Part shown: positions 1-8,282 of the stretch, piece by piece | How positions within the stretch are numbered: position 1 is the first letter of the stretch | How the letters are laid out: each line of letters begins with the position of its first letter | Assembly (NCBI GenBank): GCA_039183635.1 | Contig: JBCDBL010000027.1 | Coordinates: 1-35,799, forward strand | Direction: 5' to 3' | Source of the DNA: JBCDBL01 sp039183635 | Lineage (GTDB): Bacteria; Pseudomonadota; Alphaproteobacteria; Caulobacterales; Parvularculaceae | Length of the DNA stretch: 35,799 nt | Made by a program: the position numbers and the translations under genes | The notes under the pieces: model-generated | Seen by the model: the letters and a program-made list of their open reading frames with translations, nothing else | The model's database searches: none | Told to the model about the DNA's origin: nothing

Positions 1-376
1 AGGGCAGGCCGTTTTTCCAGGCGTAATAGCCGCGCAGGAAATAAGCGACGTCGGCGCAGTCGCCGTAAAAAATCTCATCGCCGTCTGTGTGGCGGTAGGG
101 GTTTGCGTCGGAGCGCAGGCATTGGTCAAGGCTGGCGCAGGAGGTGCGGCCGAGGGCGCGGACGAAATTCTCGTAACCGCGCTCATCGTCCTGGTCCCAG
201 GCGTCCTTGACGAGGCGCCATTCCGGCCCTGTGTTGACGATGGCGGTTTGTGGCGTATCGCCGGTCGCCGCCATGGCTTTGCCGAAGGCCATGGCCATCG
301 AGGCCGCAAATGTGCCGACAAGAATAAGAACCGCCAGAAGCGTGACGAAAAACCCAGCGAACGCGCGCGCCGACAT
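1..376 (-). CDS. Hypothetical secreted or membrane-anchored protein, 3' part outside the window
   Basis: The reading frame opens with ATG at 376 and runs off the left edge after 125 residues without a stop. Residues about 5-30 are strongly hydrophobic and follow a short N-terminus containing one Arg, which fits a signal peptide or single anchor. The rest looks soluble, with a Cys-x5-Cys pair (TSCASLDQC) and a segment GDCADVAYFLRGYYAWKNG. A Cys at the start of a helix after Gly-Asp recalls NlpC/P60 or transglutaminase-like cysteine peptidases, but too little is visible to assign a family. A GGAG lies about 10 nt before the start. A perfect CtrA box lies about 45 bp upstream, suggesting cell-cycle control. 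That the gene is real rests on the coherent anchor, start site and motif. Confidence 0.6.
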   Translation of the reverse strand, partial: MSARAFAGFFVTLLAVLILVGTFAASMAMAFGKAMAATGDTPQTAIVNTGPEWRLVKDAWDQDDERGYENFVRALGRTSCASLDQCLRSDANPYRHTDGDEIFYGDCADVAYFLRGYYAWKNGLP

Positions 377-419
377 AACCCCGTTACTCCGCTTTACCCC
401 TTTAACCCTAATGCGGAGT

Positions 420-435
420 TTAACCTTTTGTTAAC
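420..435 (-). promoter_or_regulatory. Perfect CtrA-binding box (TTAA-N7-TTAAC)
   Basis: TTAA at 420-423, seven bases, then TTAAC at 431-435 matches the full alphaproteobacterial CtrA consensus. It lies about 45 bp upstream of the ATG at 376 of the leftmost gene, in the range for overlap with a promoter -35 region. Further TTTAA half-sites occur at about 401-404. That CtrA binds here is inference. Confidence 0.6.
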
Positions 436-533
436 GAAAATGGAAAGGGCGGGCGCGCGTTTTCGCGGGTTTGGGGCGTTGAGGTTGTTTCGTTCGCTTT
501 CTGCTTGAGATGTTTTTGGGGGGTGCGGCGTCT

Positions 534-678
534 TTCTTCCCCCCGCGTGCGGGGGAAGTGGCCGCGGAGCGGTCGAAGGGGGGCGGCTTCCATAAGCTGT
601 GAGCTTGATTGCCGGGAGAGACCGAGAGCCCCCTCCGTCAGCTTCGCTGACACCTCCCCCGCGCGGCGGGGGAGGAAA
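534..678. repeat. Inverted pair of REP-like palindromic repeats (REPIN-like unit)
   Basis: This fills the gap between the leftmost gene and the DUF3429 genes. The left half (about 534-585) has a CCCCCGC/GCGGGGG hairpin, a small palindrome (gccgcggagcggtc) and a G-run. The right half (629-678) is the same design inverted: CCCTCC, a small palindrome (gtcagcttcgctgac), then CTCCCCCGC/GCGGGGGAG. The spacer is about 43 bp. The variable small palindromes inside conserved arms are typical of dispersed bacterial REP doublets. A second unit with the same architecture sits at 8745-8882. No coding role is seen in either frame. Confidence 0.7.
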
Positions 679-707
679 GAAGGCGTGCTATGTTTGTTGT
701 TGCGCCA

Positions 708-1205
708 TCAATAGTATCCCCAACTCGCCAAGCGCATGAGGGTCGCAGCGAGGAAGATCACGACATAAAACGTAAGCCTTAGCCGCAACAGCGCGTACCA
801 GGACGGCGCTGCGCCGGAGCGGGCGGCTTTTACGTCGTAATAGAGCAGGCCCAAAAAGGCGACGATGAGAAGGCTGAGCCGCAATACGGCGCTCAACTCT
901 ATGCCGCCGAGGCCGAAGGGCCAAAGAGCGAACCAGGCGATCAGCGCCGGCAACACTGAGGCCGCCAGCATCCCCCAATTTTCTGTCGCGGTTGCAAGGC
1001 CCCAGCGGACCCCGCCCATAAAGGACAGAATGACAGCGCCGTAATAAAGTTGCGCGGTGTAAATATCGAGGATGCGTGCGCGTTCCAAAGTTCCCGGCAA
1101 GGCCCATACGGCCAGGGCGCCGAAGAAAAACGGCAACAGACCGAGATAGCCGAGCAAAAGCGGCGTGCGCGGTACGGTCGGGCCGCTGGTCTGCGACAAA
1201 GCCAT
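708..1205 (-). CDS. DUF3429 family inner-membrane protein (second of two tandem copies)
   Basis: This 165-residue protein has about five hydrophobic segments. It carries the pattern AQLYYGAVILSFMGGVRWG followed by short loops, which I recognise as DUF3429; its biochemical role is unknown. The frame extends upstream by 50 residues, but that extension overlaps the neighbouring gene and lacks membrane character. The ATG at 1205 is preceded by AAGGAGC at good spacing, so I start there. It lies 16 bp after the stop of the 1222-1728 paralogue and is surely co-transcribed with it. The two share FxGGVRWG, LLxxD and PxWYxxxR motifs, so they are an old tandem duplication rather than a recent copy. Confidence 0.8.
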   Translation of the reverse strand: MALSQTSGPTVPRTPLLLGYLGLLPFFFGALAVWALPGTLERARILDIYTAQLYYGAVILSFMGGVRWGLATATENWGMLAASVLPALIAWFALWPFGLGGIELSAVLRLSLLIVAFLGLLYYDVKAARSGAAPSWYALLRLRLTFYVVIFLAATLMRLASWGYY

Positions 1206-1221
1206 GGGCGCTCCTTGATCC

Positions 1222-1728
1222 TTAAGCGTATGTCGGCATGAGCAGCCGCGCGAGGGTGGCGAGGAGGGCAAGCTCCAAAACGATGGTGAGCGGCGTGCGC
1301 ACGCCGAGATACCAGGTCGGCGCCCCGACGCCTTTGCGCGTTGTGCGCAAATCATCGATCAGCAGCGCTGGAAAAATCACCGACAACAGCGCGAGTTGCG
1401 TGACCGGCCCCGCCACAAACATCAGCGGCGCGGCCATGAACACCGGCATGACGGCGCCGATCAGTTGGGCGAAGCTCGGCCCGTCGGCGCGCATCACTGC
1501 AACACCCCAGCGCACGCCGCCGAAAAAGGCGAGCAGCGCGATGGCGTAGGCGATGGTGAAGGCCGTGATCCCGTCGGCAAGGCCCGGCGCGACGGTCCAG
1601 CCGATGATGGCGAGGATGAGAAGCGGCAGCGCCCCCGCGTAGGCGAGCAACGCAGCCGATTGAGGCAGGCCCTTGCGGGCTGCGGCTGGATCTGCGTCGT
1701 GGGTTCGCGCGGCTGCGGCGTCGGTCAT
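1222..1728 (-). CDS. DUF3429 family inner-membrane protein (first of two tandem copies)
   Basis: This 168-residue protein has a hydrophilic Ala/Asp-rich start of about 20 residues and then about five membrane segments. The signature AFFGGVRWGVAVM and the later GAPTWYLGVRTPL place it with the downstream DUF3429 paralogue. AAGGGGG sits just ahead of the ATG at 1728 as ribosome-binding site. It follows the TIGR02186 gene by 41 bp on the same strand, so the series podJ-like, tauE-like, TIGR02186, DUF3429, DUF3429 could be one transcript. Function is unknown; small membrane accessory protein is all that can be said. Confidence 0.8.
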   Translation of the reverse strand: MTDAAAARTHDADPAAARKGLPQSAALLAYAGALPLLILAIIGWTVAPGLADGITAFTIAYAIALLAFFGGVRWGVAVMRADGPSFAQLIGAVMPVFMAAPLMFVAGPVTQLALLSVIFPALLIDDLRTTRKGVGAPTWYLGVRTPLTIVLELALLATLARLLMPTYA

Positions 1729-1769
1729 GGCGGCCCCCTTTCAGATAGGCGATGTTAACCTGCTTTATG

Positions 1770-2528
1770 TCATCTGCGAAACAGAACCGACGCCAGCCAC
1801 CCCGCGAACAGCGACATGGCGACGCACAGGAGGCCGTAGGTGAGCGGCCGCTGGTGGGCGAGATCGTACAGCATGCGCTCCAGGCCCACCTTCTCCACGT
1901 AAAGCGGGGCGGTGCGCCAGGCGACGATTTCCCCCGCGCGCAGAAGATAGATCTCTGACCGGTAAGGCCCGACCGGCGTGTTCGCTGGGAAATCGATGGC
2001 GACCTGGAACAAGCCGCCGTCGAGGAAGCTGACCGCGCCTATATCTTCCCGGTAAAGCGCCCGGTCCGACATCGCCTCGACAATGGCGGCGCGGGCGATC
2101 TCCAGCGTGTCGGGCGAACGTTGTCCGGCGGCGGCGTCGATGAGGGAGACGCTGAGATGTCCTGCGCCGATCTGGCGTTCGGTGCGCTCGTCGGGACTCA
2201 GGATATCGTTGAGGGCCCGTGTCGCGCCCAGGAAGTAAAAGCCGGGCGCGCCCGCGACCCTCACCGGCTCTCCCGCCGTCCAAATCGGTCCGGTGCGGCG
2301 TTTTTCCCGAACGGCGAGATCCTCCTCAGGTCCGCGCACGATGACAACAAGATCCCCTGGCGCGCGCTCGGCGCCGCCCGCGCCGGAGACGACGCCGTAC
2401 AGAATGATCCGGGCGCCGGAAAATCCTTCGTCGATGGAGATCTGCTGCTCCGTCAGCGCCACGGAAATTTCGTCCGCATGCACAGGCGCGGCGAGTAAGA
2501 AGATCCAGACCGCAAGACGAAACATCAT
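1770..2528 (-). CDS. TIGR02186 family (Alph_Pro_TM) membrane-anchored protein
   Basis: The 252-residue protein has a cleavable-looking signal (MMFRLAVWIFLLAAPVHA), a long extracytoplasmic domain and one C-terminal membrane segment (about residues 228-248) ending in Arg-Arg. SISIDEGFSGA-type start (QQISIDEGFSGARIILYG), a central VVIVRGP and a late LYVEKVGLER are typical of the alphaproteobacterial TIGR02186 family. Genes of this family sit next to TauE/SafE permeases, as here, where the ATG overlaps the permease stop (ATGA), implying translational coupling. A role as periplasmic partner of the exporter is inferred from this pairing. The frame stays open further upstream inside the permease gene; that extension is a shadow. 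Confidence 0.85.
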   Translation of the reverse strand: MMFRLAVWIFLLAAPVHADEISVALTEQQISIDEGFSGARIILYGVVSGAGGAERAPGDLVVIVRGPEEDLAVREKRRTGPIWTAGEPVRVAGAPGFYFLGATRALNDILSPDERTERQIGAGHLSVSLIDAAAGQRSPDTLEIARAAIVEAMSDRALYREDIGAVSFLDGGLFQVAIDFPANTPVGPYRSEIYLLRAGEIVAWRTAPLYVEKVGLERMLYDLAHQRPLTYGLLCVAMSLFAGWLASVLFRR

Positions 2529-3442
2529 TCGAACGCCTCCGTTACGGTGAACGGAACCGACGGCGTTGCTACGAGATCGTAGGCGAGGCGGCCGCATACG
2601 GCGAGGACGAGGAGCGCCAGCAGAATACGCAGATATTCGCTGCGCAAATGAGCCCCGGCGCGCACCCCGTACTGGGCGCCGACAACCCCGCCGATGAGCA
2701 GGAGCATCGCCAGCACGATGTCGACGGTCTGGTTGGCCACCGCGTGGAGCACCGTCACAAGGGCCGTGACGAAGATGATTTGAAACAAAGACGTTCCGAT
2801 GACGACGTTTGTCGGCATATGCAGAAGGTAAATCATCGCCGGCACCATGATAAAGCCGCCGCCGACCCCCATAATCGCCGCCAGGGCCCCGACGCAAAAG
2901 CCGAGCGCCAGGGGCGGCAGGACGCTGATATAGATTTGCGAGCGATGGTACCGCACCTTAAAGGGCAGGGCGGCGATAATCCCCCTGTGTCCGCGCTTGC
3001 GTCTGCGGCCGCCGGCGTCCTTGTCCTTGGTGGCGGCGCGAATGCTTTCCACCAGCATAAGGCCGCCGACAACGCCGAGAAACAGTACGTAGGCAAGGGA
3101 GATCATAAGGTCGACCTGACCCATCTCCCGAAGGCGTTGGAAAATCAGAACCCCAATGAAAGATCCCGCGGCGCCGCCGGCGACAAGGGTCAAACCCATC
3201 TTGATGTCGACCGCCTTGCGCCGCCAGTGACCGAGCACGCCGGACACCGATGAGGCGACGATTTGCGAGGCCTCTGTACCCACCGCGACCGCCGGCGGGA
3301 TGCCGTAGAAAATCAGAAGCGGCGTCATCAGAAAACCGCCGCCGACCCCGAACATGCCGGACAGAAAACCGACGGCGCCCCCCATCATCAACACGATGAG
3401 AGGGTTCACCGACAATTCCGCGATAGGCAGGTAAATCTGCAT
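2525..3442 (-). CDS. Sulfite/organosulfonate exporter TauE/SafE family permease
   Basis: This 305-residue integral membrane protein belongs to the TSUP family of anion exporters (sulfite, sulfoacetate and similar). Two pseudo-repeats are visible. The first has MGGAVGFLSGMFGVGGGFLMTP near residue 20; the second has GALAAIMGVGGGFIMVPAM near residue 185. Each is followed by a VGT(E/S) element and more membrane helices, separated by a basic cytoplasmic loop (KDKDAGGRRRKRG). The length is somewhat above the family norm of 250-300, because of that loop. The gene overlaps the TIGR02186 gene by 4 bp and follows the PodJ-like gene by 54 bp. Substrate cannot be read from sequence; sulfite or thiosulfate export is the usual guess for the pairing with TIGR02186. 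Confidence 0.88.
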   Translation of the reverse strand: MQIYLPIAELSVNPLIVLMMGGAVGFLSGMFGVGGGFLMTPLLIFYGIPPAVAVGTEASQIVASSVSGVLGHWRRKAVDIKMGLTLVAGGAAGSFIGVLIFQRLREMGQVDLMISLAYVLFLGVVGGLMLVESIRAATKDKDAGGRRRKRGHRGIIAALPFKVRYHRSQIYISVLPPLALGFCVGALAAIMGVGGGFIMVPAMIYLLHMPTNVVIGTSLFQIIFVTALVTVLHAVANQTVDIVLAMLLLIGGVVGAQYGVRAGAHLRSEYLRILLALLVLAVCGRLAYDLVATPSVPFTVTEAFE

Positions 3443-3457
3443 GGGGCGCTTAAGGGT

Positions 3458-3478
3458 CCGGCGTTTTACAAGCGCCGG
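3458..3478. repeat. Small hairpin between the PodJ-like and tauE-like genes
   Basis: CCGGCG at 3458-3463 and CGCCGG at 3473-3478 form a 6-bp stem over 9 bases. There is no T-run after it on the minus strand, so it is not an obvious intrinsic terminator. It could be an mRNA processing or stability element between the two genes. Confidence 0.4.
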
Positions 3479-3496
3479 CCGCGTCCCGCTGGCGGG

Positions 3497-6094
3497 TTAT
3501 TCCGCTGCTTCCGGCAAGGCCGATTTTAGAGCTTGCACGAGCGCGGGCGTGACCTCGCCGGCGACGGGCAGGCCGGCTTGTTCTTCGAATTTGCGGACGG
3601 CGGACGCCGTCTCATTGTTTCTATACCCCTCTGGCGCGCCGGGATCAAAACCCAATTCCGTCAAAAGGCGCTGAGCCTCCGCCACAAGGGGGTCCGGTTT
3701 CGCTGCTTTCAGGTCTAAACCGTTCGCTTGCGGATCAAGCGGCTCCGGCGCCCAGGCGGCGATTTCACTTTGCGTTTCAGCCATGCGCGCGGGGCTTAAA
3801 TTGGCTGTGGCGGCCTGGGCGAGCTGCGCAGCGTCGCGGTCGCCGTTCGCCGCAGCGATCGAGTACCAGAAGAAGGCCTTGGCGAAGTCTTGCGGCACGC
3901 CGTTGCCCTGTTCGTAAAGAACGCCGAGATTGTACTGGGCGTCGTTGAGGCCGCGCCGTGCCGCCCGTTCGAACCACAGGGAGGCTTCGGTCAAATCCTT
4001 GCGGCCGCCTTCGCCTTTGGCGAACATCACGGCCAGGGTGTGCATCGCCTGGGCGTGACCGGCTTTGGCGGCCCGTTCATGCCAGCGCCGCGCCGCAGCG
4101 CTGTCTTTAGGGAAGCCGCGGCCGGTGTCATAGAGTTGCCCGACCGTAAATTGTGCCGGCGCGTGGTTCTGGTAGGCGGCCTTCAGGAGCATCTGGGCGG
4201 CCTTTTCCACGTTGCCGCCGTCAACCGCGTCGAGTTCCCGGGCGCCGAGCAGATACAGGGCGTCGGGATCTCCGGCTGCTGCGGCCTGCTCCAGGGCGGC
4301 GACGTCGTCTCCGCCGTCCGGGGTCGCGTCGCCCGCCGGCTCTTCGGCGACAGGCGTCGGGGTCGGGACCGCTGCAGGGGGCGCTTCGGCGGTCGCTGTA
4401 ACGGGCGTTGCGGGCTCTGGCTCGCCGAACGGCGAGGGCAGGTTGGCCGTACGCAGAACGAGGAAGCCGCCGACGGCCAGGGACACAAATGCGGCGACGA
4501 CGGCGCCCATAACGAGATGCTTCACCAGCCCGCCGCTGGGCTTTTCTTCCGTTTCCTCTTCCACGGCGTGGGCGCGCAGGGGTTCATGGGGCGCCGGCGC
4601 CTCGCCCTTGCGGTTCTGGTTTTGCGATGCGCTTTGCGCGGCGCGGCGCGCTGCTTCCAGATAGTCTTTGGGCTCCTGCGGCTCTTCGTCGGGGGCGCCG
4701 TCCAGGGATAGAACAGGCTCTTCCTGAAGCGCATCGTCTGCAACGGGCTTATCTTCTTGTTCGTGCATCGGCGCTGGCTTCAGGGCCGGCGCCAGCGGCG
4801 CCTCCGCCAGGCTTTCCGCGTCGGCGTTTTGGCGAGCGGCGATCTCCGCTTCTTCTTCCCGGGCAAGTTCCTCCAGGTCGATATCGAGCTCTTCATAGGG
4901 CTCGTCATCGTCGATCACGAATGCTTCATTCAATTCTGCAAGCTGACGATCGCGATCGTTCATCGGCTCATCCGCCGCGTCTGCGGGGGCGGGGTCCTCG
5001 CGGTCGCTGTTCGGGGCGGCCTCGTGCGCGGCGATGGGCGCATCTTCGGGAACGAATGTCGGTGCGGCCACGACGCCTTGTTCCAGAGCGTCCAGGCGTT
5101 CCGTCATATCTGCGATCGCCGCGACGATCGCCTCGGGCGCGTCATTGTTATCGCGGGACTGCAAGCCGGCGCGCAGGGCGTCGATTTGGCTCGACAGGGC
5201 GTTAAAGGCTTCGTCGCGCCGCTGGTCGTCTTTTTCGATCTTTGTCGCGATCTTGGTGAGCTTGTCCTCCAGCGCCGTTCCGCCGCCGCGCAATTCTTCG
5301 GCCAGGACGTTCAGCTTGTTTTCGATTTCCGGGTCCGGGGCGGCTGCGGCGCCGGTTTCTCCCAGACGGGCGTCAATGGAGGACAGTTGTTTCTCAAGGC
5401 TTTTCGCCGTTTCTTCGGCGCGGGCTTCCGACGCATCGACCCGGGCGGCCAGGCGGTCCATCGCCGTGCGCATATAATCAAGGGCGGACACAGAATCGGC
5501 TTCGGCCGTCTCCAGACGCTCCAGCGCATTGGAAAGAGCGGCCTCGTTCGCTTCCACCCGTTCGTTCGTCGTTTTTTGCGATGCGTCGATATTTTGCGCC
5601 ACATGCACAAGCGCGCCTTCGAGGGATTTCAGCGCGTCGAGACGTTTGGTCTTTGTGTCGTCCCGCTCCAACCGCTCCAGTCGCGCTTCGATGGCGTTGC
5701 GGGCCGTGGCCATCGATTTCATCGTTTCGGCGTCATGTTCCAGATCGTCGAGGCGGGCGAGGGTTGTGGTCACGGATCGGTCCAGGCCGCGCAGGGAGCG
5801 GCTGGTGCGCTCTTCAGCGTCGTCAATGCGCTCCCCAAGCTCCTGAAGAATATCGAACAGCGCGCCAATATCGTCTGCGGCCGCATCCGCCTCCCGTCGT
5901 TGCGGTCCATAACCGCCGCGGGGATGGTCGTCCCGCCGCCGGCCATAGCCTTCATCGGCTTCGCCGCCGGAATCGATAATGACCTGGTTCAGCCATTCGC
6001 CCACGGTCATGCCGGCGCGCCGCGCGGCGTCTTTGGCCGCTTCGCGCGCGTTTTGGTCGATGCCTTTAACGCTCCATGGGATACTGGTTTTCAT
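3497..6094 (-). CDS. podJ: PodJ-like polarity/scaffold protein: coiled coil, one membrane segment, Sel1 repeats, peptidoglycan-binding domain
   Basis: The 865-residue protein starts MKTSIPWSVKGIDQNAREAA, a conserved N-terminus of this family with a helix that includes AGMTVGEWLNQ. Predicted coiled coil covers about residues 70-310 and a very acidic stretch about 370-480. One membrane helix lies at about 524-548. A Pro/Ala/Thr linker (about 553-595) leads to three or four Sel1-like repeats (about 607-757). A peptidoglycan-binding-type domain (about 803-860, ending KFEEQAGLPVAGEVTPALVQAL) closes it. This order, cytoplasmic coiled coil to periplasmic Sel1 plus PG-binding, is that of Caulobacter PodJ, which organises one cell pole. 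The frame is open 62 residues further upstream, but ATG 6094 matches the family start. Pole organisation is inferred from family. Confidence 0.8.
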   Translation of the reverse strand: MKTSIPWSVKGIDQNAREAAKDAARRAGMTVGEWLNQVIIDSGGEADEGYGRRRDDHPRGGYGPQRREADAAADDIGALFDILQELGERIDDAEERTSRSLRGLDRSVTTTLARLDDLEHDAETMKSMATARNAIEARLERLERDDTKTKRLDALKSLEGALVHVAQNIDASQKTTNERVEANEAALSNALERLETAEADSVSALDYMRTAMDRLAARVDASEARAEETAKSLEKQLSSIDARLGETGAAAAPDPEIENKLNVLAEELRGGGTALEDKLTKIATKIEKDDQRRDEAFNALSSQIDALRAGLQSRDNNDAPEAIVAAIADMTERLDALEQGVVAAPTFVPEDAPIAAHEAAPNSDREDPAPADAADEPMNDRDRQLAELNEAFVIDDDEPYEELDIDLEELAREEEAEIAARQNADAESLAEAPLAPALKPAPMHEQEDKPVADDALQEEPVLSLDGAPDEEPQEPKDYLEAARRAAQSASQNQNRKGEAPAPHEPLRAHAVEEETEEKPSGGLVKHLVMGAVVAAFVSLAVGGFLVLRTANLPSPFGEPEPATPVTATAEAPPAAVPTPTPVAEEPAGDATPDGGDDVAALEQAAAAGDPDALYLLGARELDAVDGGNVEKAAQMLLKAAYQNHAPAQFTVGQLYDTGRGFPKDSAAARRWHERAAKAGHAQAMHTLAVMFAKGEGGRKDLTEASLWFERAARRGLNDAQYNLGVLYEQGNGVPQDFAKAFFWYSIAAANGDRDAAQLAQAATANLSPARMAETQSEIAAWAPEPLDPQANGLDLKAAKPDPLVAEAQRLLTELGFDPGAPEGYRNNETASAVRKFEEQAGLPVAGEVTPALVQALKSALPEAAE

Positions 6095-6292
6095 GCGCCT
6101 AACTGTCCGATCCACGGGCGACGCTAATGCGCGCCGTATATAGTGTAAAGCTCCCGTCCGCCCACAAAATCTGCCGTCATTGCGCAGAAAATCGACGAAC
6201 GCCCAGTCCCGTTTCGATCCGCCAAAGCAGGTTTTGCGGCGCAAAACGAAACAGACGCTTCGCCTAAGCGCAAACATCAAGCCAAAACGTCG

Positions 6293-6307
6293 TTAACCTT
6301 GGGTAAA
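6293..6307. promoter_or_regulatory. Near-consensus CtrA box in the podJ-like/acyl-CoA dehydrogenase divergent region
   Basis: The 394-bp gap 6095-6488 separates divergent genes. TTAA at 6293, seven bases, then TAAA at 6304 differs from TTAA-N7-TTAA by one base in the second half. It is about 200 bp upstream of the PodJ-like start and about 185 bp upstream of the dehydrogenase. I see no strong sigma-70 promoter or hairpin in the rest of the gap. A GGAGA stands 8 nt before the dehydrogenase ATG. Confidence 0.35.
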
Positions 6308-6488
6308 CATTGTGCAGGAGAAGCTGCGATTGTTGGGCGCAGCACTGCAAATAAGCCTCGCCTCCACCGCGTTATCGCTTATCTTAAGGCCCGTTGAAGA
6401 GCGTAAAAAAGACTGAACGGCGATCGAGCGCGCCCTGAAAGCCCCTTAGAAACGTTTAAAGACACTTACCCAAACGGAGACGCCAGCC

Positions 6489-8279
6489 ATGACCACATAC
6501 GAAGCGCCAGTGCGCGACATGAAATTTCTCCTGCAGGACGTTTTGCAGATCGGCAAATATTCAAATCTGCCCGGCTTTTCCGACGCCAGCGAGGATGTGC
6601 TGGACGCCATTTTAGAGGAAGGCGCGAAAATCGCCCGGGACGTCGTACACCCGCTGAACACCGTGGGCGACAAGCAAGGCTGCGTGCGCAACGACGACGC
6701 CTCGGTGACGACTCCGAAGGGGTTTAACGAGGCTTACCAACAGCTCGTCGAAGGCGGCTGGATGGGGCTCACCTCCGATCCGGACTATGGCGGACAGGGC
6801 CTGCCCAACATTGTCGGCATGGCGTGGTCGGAGATGCTGTCTTCGGCGAACCAGGCTTTTGCGATGTATCCGGGCCTGACCCACGGCGCTTACGCCGCCC
6901 TCCACCATCATGGCACGGAGGAGCAGAAGAAAAAGTATTTGCCGAAAATGGTGAGCGGCGAATGGGGCGGCACCATGAACCTGACCGAGCCCCATTGCGG
7001 CACGGACCTCGGCATGCTGAAGAGCAAGGCGGTTCCCGTAGGCGACGGCAGCTATAAAATCTCAGGACAGAAGATCTGGATCTCCGGCGGCGAGCACGAT
7101 ATGGCGGAAAATATCGTCCACCTCGTCCTCGCCCGGATCGAAGGCGCGCCGGAGGGGGTGAAAGGCATCTCCCTGTTCGTGGCGCCGAAATATTTCGTCA
7201 ACGACGACGGCTCCCTCGGTGATCGCAATGGCGTTAGCTGCGGCGGTCTTGAGGAGAAAATGGGCATTCACGGCAACTCCACCTGCGTCATGAATTACGA
7301 CGAGGCCACAGGCTGGCTCGTGGGCGAGGAGAACAAGGGCCTGAAGGCCATGTTCGTGATGATGAACGAAGCGCGCATCGGCACGGGCATGCAGGGCCTC
7401 GGGCAAGCCTCTGTCGCGTATCAAAACTGCGTGCCGTTCGCCAAGGACCGCATCCAGGGACGCTCCTTGACGGGGCCGAAAAACCCGGACGGCCCGGCCG
7501 ATCCGATTATTGTTCATCCGGACGTGAGGCGCATGCTGATGAACCAGAAAGCCTTTGTCGAGGGCGGGCGGGCGTTCACTTTTTGGATGTCGCTTTATAC
7601 GGACCTTTTGACAAAATCCCCTGACGAAGAGGTGCGGCAAAAGGCGAGCGATTACCTGGCGCTTTTAACGCCGGTTCTGAAGGCCTTCCTCACCGACCGC
7701 GGCTTTAAATCCTGCATCGAGGCCCAGCAAGTTCTTGGCGGCTCCGGGTTCACCCAGGAATGGGGCATCGAGCAATTCGTCCGCGATTGCCGCATTTCCA
7801 TGATTTACGAGGGCACCAACGGCGTTCAGGCGCTCGACCTTGTGGGCCGTAAGCTGATGGCCGAAGGCGGCCGCTACTGGCAGACATATTTTAAGGAAAT
7901 CGACGAGTTCGTCGCCGAGAACGAGGGCGACGCCGACATGGCGCCCTTCGTCGCAGGCCTGAAATCCGCCAAGGCGCAATTGGAGGAGGCCACAGGCTGG
8001 CTTGGCGAGAACGCCATGAAGAACTTCGACCATGCCGGCGCCGGGTCCACGGACTATCTGCAGATGTTCGGCCTGACGACGCTCGCCTATATGTGGGCGA
8101 TGATGGTCAAGGTCTCCCTCGGCAAAATCGCCGACGGCGACAGCGACCCGCTGTATGCGAATAAAATCAAAACCGGCCGGTACTATGTCGATCGCGTTTT
8201 GCCTGAAATCGCCGCCCACTTCGCCAAGCTGAAAACCGGCGCGGACCCGGTGATGGCGCTGGAGGAAGAGGCGTTTTAA
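6489..8279 (+). CDS. Acyl-CoA dehydrogenase with C-terminal extension (DmdC/FadE-like)
   Basis: This 596-residue flavoenzyme oxidises an acyl-CoA to the trans-2-enoyl-CoA, passing electrons to ETF. The order is the long-form ACAD: N-terminal helical domain with PDYGGQGLP (about residues 98-106), the beta domain with MNLTEPHCGTDLGML (about 163-177) and QKIWISGGEHD (194-204). Next comes the C-terminal helical domain with QVLGGSGFTQEWGIEQFVRD (about 414-433) and YEGTNGVQALDL. Glu441 in YEGTN is the expected catalytic base position. A further domain (about 470-596) matches the acyl-CoA dehydrogenase C-terminal extension found in DmdC-type enzymes. Length suits that subgroup. The substrate is not predictable. 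It is monocistronic: a terminator follows at 8305. Confidence 0.92.
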   Translation: MTTYEAPVRDMKFLLQDVLQIGKYSNLPGFSDASEDVLDAILEEGAKIARDVVHPLNTVGDKQGCVRNDDASVTTPKGFNEAYQQLVEGGWMGLTSDPDYGGQGLPNIVGMAWSEMLSSANQAFAMYPGLTHGAYAALHHHGTEEQKKKYLPKMVSGEWGGTMNLTEPHCGTDLGMLKSKAVPVGDGSYKISGQKIWISGGEHDMAENIVHLVLARIEGAPEGVKGISLFVAPKYFVNDDGSLGDRNGVSCGGLEEKMGIHGNSTCVMNYDEATGWLVGEENKGLKAMFVMMNEARIGTGMQGLGQASVAYQNCVPFAKDRIQGRSLTGPKNPDGPADPIIVHPDVRRMLMNQKAFVEGGRAFTFWMSLYTDLLTKSPDEEVRQKASDYLALLTPVLKAFLTDRGFKSCIEAQQVLGGSGFTQEWGIEQFVRDCRISMIYEGTNGVQALDLVGRKLMAEGGRYWQTYFKEIDEFVAENEGDADMAPFVAGLKSAKAQLEEATGWLGENAMKNFDHAGAGSTDYLQMFGLTTLAYMWAMMVKVSLGKIADGDSDPLYANKIKTGRYYVDRVLPEIAAHFAKLKTGADPVMALEEEAF

Positions 8280-8282
8280 CGT

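Noticed and set aside
1206..1355. N-terminal extension of the DUF3429 gene to 1355
   Set aside because: It overlaps the upstream paralogue, lacks membrane character, and a good ribosome-binding site marks ATG 1205.
4757..6127. 456-residue plus-strand frame antisense to the PodJ-like gene
   Set aside because: The minus-strand protein has a clear domain order; the antisense product has no recognisable pattern and a shadow composition.
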